Below, one piece after another: positions 30,580 to 34,252 of a stretch of DNA of 34,252 bases. The notes below the pieces were generated by a model. The model saw only the letters and a program-made list of their open reading frames with translations. It was not told the DNA's origin and made no database searches. Position 1 is the first letter of the stretch. The number at the start of each line of letters is the position of its first letter. The position numbers and the translations under genes were made by a program. This DNA is from an uncultured Collinsella sp. (GTDB lineage: Bacteria > Actinomycetota > Coriobacteriia > Coriobacteriales > Coriobacteriaceae), in contig CABUSR010000021.1 in the NCBI GenBank assembly GCA_902494245.1, positions 1-34,252 on the forward strand, given 5' to 3'.

Positions 30580-31089
30580 CTAGTTCTCGGCTTGCTCAAC
30601 CCGCACCTTGACACGTGTCGGATTGCCGTGGCTGTCGAGGGTCTTGGCATCGAGTGCCTGGATCTCGATGTACGCCTCGCCTTCTTTGATGTCGCCGGCG
30701 GGGCACGTCTCGATTGTCTTGCCGGTCTCGACCACACCGGATTCGTACATGGTCTCGTCGTTTTGGATGACGCGGAATCGCTGGGGAAATTTATTGTCTT
30801 GGACGTTTTGCACGTTGACGCGCAGCTTGCCGTCCTCCTGCAGCTGAGCGACCGGCGCGACCGAAATCGTCATCATGTTGTCGCGGACGATAGCGTCGAG
30901 CTCATCTTGGATTTCCTGACGCGTTTTGCCCTCGGCCGTCGTAACCGAAGCGCCCGCCTCGGGTACGGGCTGCGACTGCCAAGCGTATAGTCCTACGGCG
31001 ACAAGGGCGCAGACGATGGCCAAACAGGCAACGATGAGCTTTTTGCGACGACCCAGGCCTACAAAGTGGGGTGGCCTCTTCGCGCTCAT
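30580..31089 (-). CDS. Membrane-anchored extracytoplasmic protein of unknown function
   Basis: The 169-residue protein has a short basic cytoplasmic start (MSAKRPPHFVGLGRRKK), one membrane helix (about 18-37) and an outside domain. A conserved segment KTRQEIQDELDAIVRDNMMT precedes a probable beta-sandwich (KLRVNVQNVQDNKFPQRFRV, MYESGVVETGKTIE). Its start overlaps the stop of the 98-residue gene upstream by four bases. It belongs to the surface cluster and may be a membrane base for the secreted partners. Confidence 0.7.
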   Translation of the reverse strand: MSAKRPPHFVGLGRRKKLIVACLAIVCALVAVGLYAWQSQPVPEAGASVTTAEGKTRQEIQDELDAIVRDNMMTISVAPVAQLQEDGKLRVNVQNVQDNKFPQRFRVIQNDETMYESGVVETGKTIETCPAGDIKEGEAYIEIQALDAKTLDSHGNPTRVKVRVEQAEN

Positions 31090-31382
31090 GCGGCATCCTT
31101 GGCGGTATAGATGCGCGCAAAGGTGGACGGGTCCGCTCCAAAGAGCATGTGAAGCATCAGGCGGCGCGAGTAAGCAAGCTCGTCGAAGTCGGGAGGGAGC
31201 TCGATGTCGTGGATATGCGCGATGCGGTGGGCGAGCGCCAAGAACGACTCGGGGTCGCAGATCACATCGGTGGTAACGTGGTAGACCGTCGTATCGGGGA
31301 ATGCCTCTTCGTCGAAAGGCAGGAGATGGGGATCGTCGTCGACTTCGATGGCGATGCCGTACTGGGGCCAGTAATATGCCAT
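31086..31382 (-). CDS. Small cytoplasmic protein of unknown function
   Basis: The 98-residue protein has no signal peptide or membrane helix. ATG 31382 has GGGAGG ahead and is preferred over the longer frame to 31463. The segment YGIAIEVDDDPH, then TTVYHVTTDVICDPESFLAL, weakly recalls the end of DUF559-type nuclease folds, but it is too short and the match too weak to name. The four-base overlap with the membrane protein that follows shows they are expressed together. Confidence 0.6.
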   Translation of the reverse strand: MAYYWPQYGIAIEVDDDPHLLPFDEEAFPDTTVYHVTTDVICDPESFLALAHRIAHIHDIELPPDFDELAYSRRLMLHMLFGADPSTFARIYTAKDAA

Positions 31383-31728
31383 GGGAACCTCCCTGCTTCT
31401 TGGGCCAAAACTTCTATCGGTTTTGGCTGTCGATGCCGACCGTATCAGTCGCAACTTGACCAATTTCTGACCAAATGCTTGACGGATTGGCGTCTCAGCA
31501 GGTAAAAGGCGGCAAAAATTACTTCAACTTTTTTCGGGCGACAATCGAGCGATCGGCGACGGCGGGGCCATATGTGTCAAAAGCATCGTCTGCCGAGGAA
31601 ACCTTGCCGCTCGCCGAATTGCACGAACGTAAAAATCGCCAATTATGGAGACGGTCTCGAACACGTCGACGAAACGATGCGGTAACATCTCCCTGCAAAC
31701 ACTGTAGTTAGCTAAAGGGGGAGTTCGC
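31383..31728. promoter_or_regulatory. Divergent intergenic region with TTGGTCA direct repeats
   Basis: No gene is seen in these 346 bases. On the minus strand TTGGTCA occurs at 31457-31463 and 31468-31474, 11 bases apart (one helical turn), in the upstream region of the surface cluster. This is a good shape for a regulator site. A clear promoter for either flanking operon could not be set with confidence. The lactate dehydrogenase operon starts at the right edge with ribosome site GGGGGAG. Confidence 0.35.
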
Positions 31729-33330
31729 GTGTCTGCAACCATCAAACCCTTCACCGACGAGTTCGAAGAGTATGGCCGCGATGAGTCTCGCACGTCGGGC
31801 GAGGCCTCGAGCATCTCGTTTCCGACAACGGAAGACGAGGTCCGTGCCATTTTGGAAAAGCTCCATGCCGAGCGTGTCCCGGTAACGGTTCAGGGCGCCC
31901 GAACCGGCCTTGCCGCCGGTGCCGTGCCCCACGGCGGGCATATCCTCAATACTTCCCGTATGAATCGCTACTTGGGCCTTCGCCGCGATGAACAAGGTCG
32001 CTTTCTACTGCGCGTGGAGCCGGGTGTTGTGCTTTCTGAGCTGCGCAAGCAGCTGGGCAAGAAGGTGCTGCCGACTGCTGGTTGGGACCAGGCATCGCTT
32101 GAGGCCTACGAGGAGTTCCAAGAGGCCCCCGAGCAGTTCTTTCCCACCGATCCCACCGAGACGTCTGCCTGTCTGGGCGGCATGGCGGCATGTAACGCCT
32201 CTGGTGCCCGCAGCTACGCCTACGGCTCCTTGCGCCCACATATCACGGGACTCCACGTCGCGCTGCCTGATGGCGATTTGCTTGAGCTTCAGCGCGGCGA
32301 GGCTTTTGCCCAGGGCCGCCACCTGTCGCTCGTGACGGCAGCGGGCCGTACGCTCGAGCTCGATCTTCCCGGCTATACCATGCCCAAGACAAAAAATGCC
32401 TCAGGCTATTTCGTTGCGGACGAAATGGACGCCATCGACCTCTTTATCGGTGCGTGCGGCACACTCGGCGTCATTACCGAGCTCGAGATCGCCCTGCAGG
32501 CGGCGCCTGCGGTCGTTTGGGGTGTGAGCTGCTTTTTCGATAGCGAAGACAAGGCCGTGTCCTTTACCGATTCCGTGCGTCCCGTCCTGTCCCATGCGGC
32601 TGCCATCGAGTACTTCGACGCTGGCGCCCTGGATATTCTACGTCGCCAGCGCGAGCAGTCGACGGCGTTTGCCTCGCTGCCGGCGCTCGACAAAGACGCC
32701 AAGGTCTGTGTCTACGTGGAGCTCGACTGCGATGACGAGGCCCAGGCGACCGAGGAACTGTACCACCTGGGATGGGTGCTGGAGCTTGCGGGCGGCCGCG
32801 ACGATGCGACATGGGTCGCGCGCACCGAGGTCGATCGCGAGTGCCAGCGATTCTTCCGCCACGCGGTGCCCGAGAGCGTCAACATGCTTATCGACGAGCG
32901 TCGCCGCACCGACCCCACCATCACCAAGCTGGGCTCGGACATGTCGGTGCCCAATGCACGCCTTGCCGATGTCGTGGCCCTCTATCGCCGCACACTGGCC
33001 GAAAGCGGGCTTGAATCTGCTGCCTGGGGGCACATCGGTAACAACCATCTGCATGTGAACATCCTGCCGCGCGATGCGCAAGACTACCGTCGCGGTGGCG
33101 AGCTGTTTGCCCAGTGGGCTGCGGAGGTAACGGCTATGGGCGGCGCCGTCTCCGCCGAACACGGCGTCGGCAAGATCAAGGCTGGCTTCTTGGAGACGAT
33201 GTACGGCCACGAGGCCATGGTCGAGTCGGCGCAGCTCAAGCTCCAGCTCGATCCTGCCGGCCAGCTGGGTCGCGGCAACCTGTTTGCGGAGAAGCTCTTG
33301 GATGAACTCGTCCAGAAAGGGGGCGCGTGA
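31729..33330 (+). CDS. FAD-linked D-lactate/glycolate-type dehydrogenase (LctD/GlcD family)
   Basis: The 533-residue protein has the FAD-binding type 4 domain (VPVTVQGARTGLAAGAVPHG, then LGGMAACNASGARSYAYGSL) and the C-terminal FAD-oxidase domain with metal-binding GHIGNNHLHVN (His435, His440 and His442) and AEHGVGKIK (Glu477, His478). It should oxidise a 2-hydroxyacid, most likely lactate. It heads an operon with etfB and a ferredoxin-EtfA fusion, the layout of the electron-bifurcating lactate dehydrogenase LctBCD of acetogens, where lactate oxidation to NAD is driven by reduced ferredoxin. The start is GTG with GGGGGAG ahead. It is longer than the usual 460-470 residues. The exact substrate is inferred. 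Confidence 0.88.
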   Translation: MSATIKPFTDEFEEYGRDESRTSGEASSISFPTTEDEVRAILEKLHAERVPVTVQGARTGLAAGAVPHGGHILNTSRMNRYLGLRRDEQGRFLLRVEPGVVLSELRKQLGKKVLPTAGWDQASLEAYEEFQEAPEQFFPTDPTETSACLGGMAACNASGARSYAYGSLRPHITGLHVALPDGDLLELQRGEAFAQGRHLSLVTAAGRTLELDLPGYTMPKTKNASGYFVADEMDAIDLFIGACGTLGVITELEIALQAAPAVVWGVSCFFDSEDKAVSFTDSVRPVLSHAAAIEYFDAGALDILRRQREQSTAFASLPALDKDAKVCVYVELDCDDEAQATEELYHLGWVLELAGGRDDATWVARTEVDRECQRFFRHAVPESVNMLIDERRRTDPTITKLGSDMSVPNARLADVVALYRRTLAESGLESAAWGHIGNNHLHVNILPRDAQDYRRGGELFAQWAAEVTAMGGAVSAEHGVGKIKAGFLETMYGHEAMVESAQLKLQLDPAGQLGRGNLFAEKLLDELVQKGGA

Positions 33331-33332
33331 AT

Positions 33333-34148
33333 ATGAGTGATTTCCATATGGTGGTGTGCGTTAAGGCCGTGCCGGGCAGCACCGAGGTCAAGATGGACCC
33401 CAAGACCAATACCATCGTGCGTGATGGCAAGCAGGCGGTCATTAACCCGTTCGATGCGAGCGCTCTGGAATGCGCGCTGGCGCTGAAGGACGACTTTATC
33501 GGCTTTGGCATGGACGTGCGCGTGACGGTGGTGTCGATGGGCATCCCCGCGACCGAGTCGCTGCTGCGCGACTGCATCGCTCGAGGTGCCGACGACGCGC
33601 TGCTGCTGACCGATCGCGCCTTTGCAGGTGCCGATACCCTGGCAACCACCTATGCCCTCAAGTGCGGCATCGAGGCGCTCGACGAGGACTTCGACCTGCT
33701 CATCTGCGGCAAGATGGCGGTGGATGGCGATACGGCCCAGATTGGCCCCGAGCTTGCCGGTGCCTTTGAGATTCCCTGCGTGACCGACGTGAGCTGCGTG
33801 CAAAGCGCGGGCTTTACGACGTGTGGCTCGCTGGCGCTCGTTCACGGATGCGATGCCGGCGAGGAGACGGTCTATCTTGAGATGCCGTGTGCGATGACGA
33901 CTGCCAAGGAGATTGGCCAGTTGCGTATGCCGAGTATTGCCGGTATTCGCGCGGCGGAGGAGGCGGACGTGTGCGTGGTCAGTGCCGCCGACGTGAACGC
34001 CGACCCCGCGCGTTGCGGTCTTGCCGGGTCGCCGACACAGGTCGTGCGCTCGTTTGTGCCCGACCGTGACCAAACGTGCGAGGACGTTGACGGAACGGCG
34101 TCCGAGCAGGCGGCAAAACTTGCCAAGATTATCGAGGGGATGGCATAG
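33333..34148 (+). CDS. etfB: Electron transfer flavoprotein beta subunit
   Basis: The protein (271 residues from ATG 33333) matches EtfB: VVCVKAVPGSTEVKMDPKTN near the start, INPFDASALECALAL, GADDALLLTDRAFAGADTLA, and LICGKMAVDGDTAQIGPELA for nucleotide/flavin binding. ATG 33333 is preferred because AGGGGG lies nine bases ahead; GTG 33327, overlapping the dehydrogenase stop, is too close to that site. In bifurcating Etf complexes this subunit binds the bifurcating flavin with EtfA. The next gene begins at the base after its stop. Confidence 0.93.
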   Translation: MSDFHMVVCVKAVPGSTEVKMDPKTNTIVRDGKQAVINPFDASALECALALKDDFIGFGMDVRVTVVSMGIPATESLLRDCIARGADDALLLTDRAFAGADTLATTYALKCGIEALDEDFDLLICGKMAVDGDTAQIGPELAGAFEIPCVTDVSCVQSAGFTTCGSLALVHGCDAGEETVYLEMPCAMTTAKEIGQLRMPSIAGIRAAEEADVCVVSAADVNADPARCGLAGSPTQVVRSFVPDRDQTCEDVDGTASEQAAKLAKIIEGMA

Positions 34149-34252
34149 ATGAGCGGACTGATTATCGATAGCGAAGCCTGTATCGGCTGCGGTCGCTGCG
34201 TTCACGCCTGTGCCTCGGGCGGCATCGTAGTGGAAGGCGAGCGACCCAGCCG
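34149..34252 (+). CDS. etfA: Partial: electron transfer flavoprotein alpha subunit with N-terminal ferredoxin domain
   Basis: Only the first 34 codons are present. They encode a 4Fe-4S cluster motif (Cys11, Cys14, Cys17 and Cys21 in ACIGCGRCVHACA) and so the start of a ferredoxin domain. EtfA proteins of the LctC type carry such a domain. Placement one base after the etfB stop, with GAGGGGA ahead, makes EtfA by far the likeliest identity, but the EtfA part lies beyond the window. A separate ferredoxin is the alternative. Confidence 0.7.
   Translation, partial: MSGLIIDSEACIGCGRCVHACASGGIVVEGERPS

Noticed and set aside
1..34252. CRISPR arrays, tRNA or rRNA genes, prophage genes
   Set aside because: No regularly spaced direct repeats, cloverleaf-like sequence, rRNA-like stretch or phage structural genes were found on reading both strands.

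Overview
The window looks like chromosomal DNA of a high-GC gut actinobacterium of class Coriobacteriia, most likely Collinsella or a close relative. This is inferred from gene content (PdxS/PdxT with a divergent MocR-type regulator, a reverse rubrerythrin, a lactate dehydrogenase/Etf operon, LAxTG-type surface proteins), codon use and style of intergenic repeats. No marker gene proves it. I see no tRNA, rRNA, CRISPR array, prophage or intact transposase.

Layout. 1-314: a terminator for an unseen left-hand gene, then three palindromic repeats. 315-3395: vitamin B6 synthesis (pdxT, pdxS on minus) and a divergent PdxR-like regulator. 3388-4930: a PD-(D/E)XK-like gene bracketed by two copies of a 123-bp terminal-inverted-repeat element; a third copy lies at 14823-14945. 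5061-8486: reverse rubrerythrin, then an alcohol dehydrogenase/aldehyde dehydrogenase pair. 8592-11944: a 27-residue toxin-like peptide, a stand-alone HIRAN protein, a tiny acidic/basic protein, a phosphoesterase and a DUF2130 coiled-coil protein. 12019-16840 (minus): a DUF3516 Ski2-like helicase, a TrmB-like tRNA methyltransferase and a Trm9-like methyltransferase. 17108-21610 (plus): a membrane-anchored XRE regulator with a DUF4097 partner, then a bacterial Elp3 and a SpeE-like protein.

21637-27252 (minus) holds the clearest accessory system: a TerB-N/TerB-C protein, a BrxD-like (DUF2791-type) P-loop ATPase and an Lhr-like helicase. Their order matches the three-gene anti-phage system Shango (SngA, SngB, SngC). 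27341-31382 (minus) carries a DUF554 membrane protein and a five-gene cell-surface cluster, including a small sortase-type (LAQTG) protein. 31729-34252 (plus) is an FAD-linked D-lactate/glycolate-type dehydrogenase, EtfB and the start of a ferredoxin-EtfA fusion, which runs off the window and resembles electron-bifurcating lactate dehydrogenase operons.

Three points deserve most attention. The Shango-like operon is one. The second is the closeness of Elp3 and a Trm9-like methyltransferase, which in eukaryotes act in sequence on wobble uridine. The third is the MITE-like element that brackets a nuclease-like gene and supplies the stop codons of two genes.
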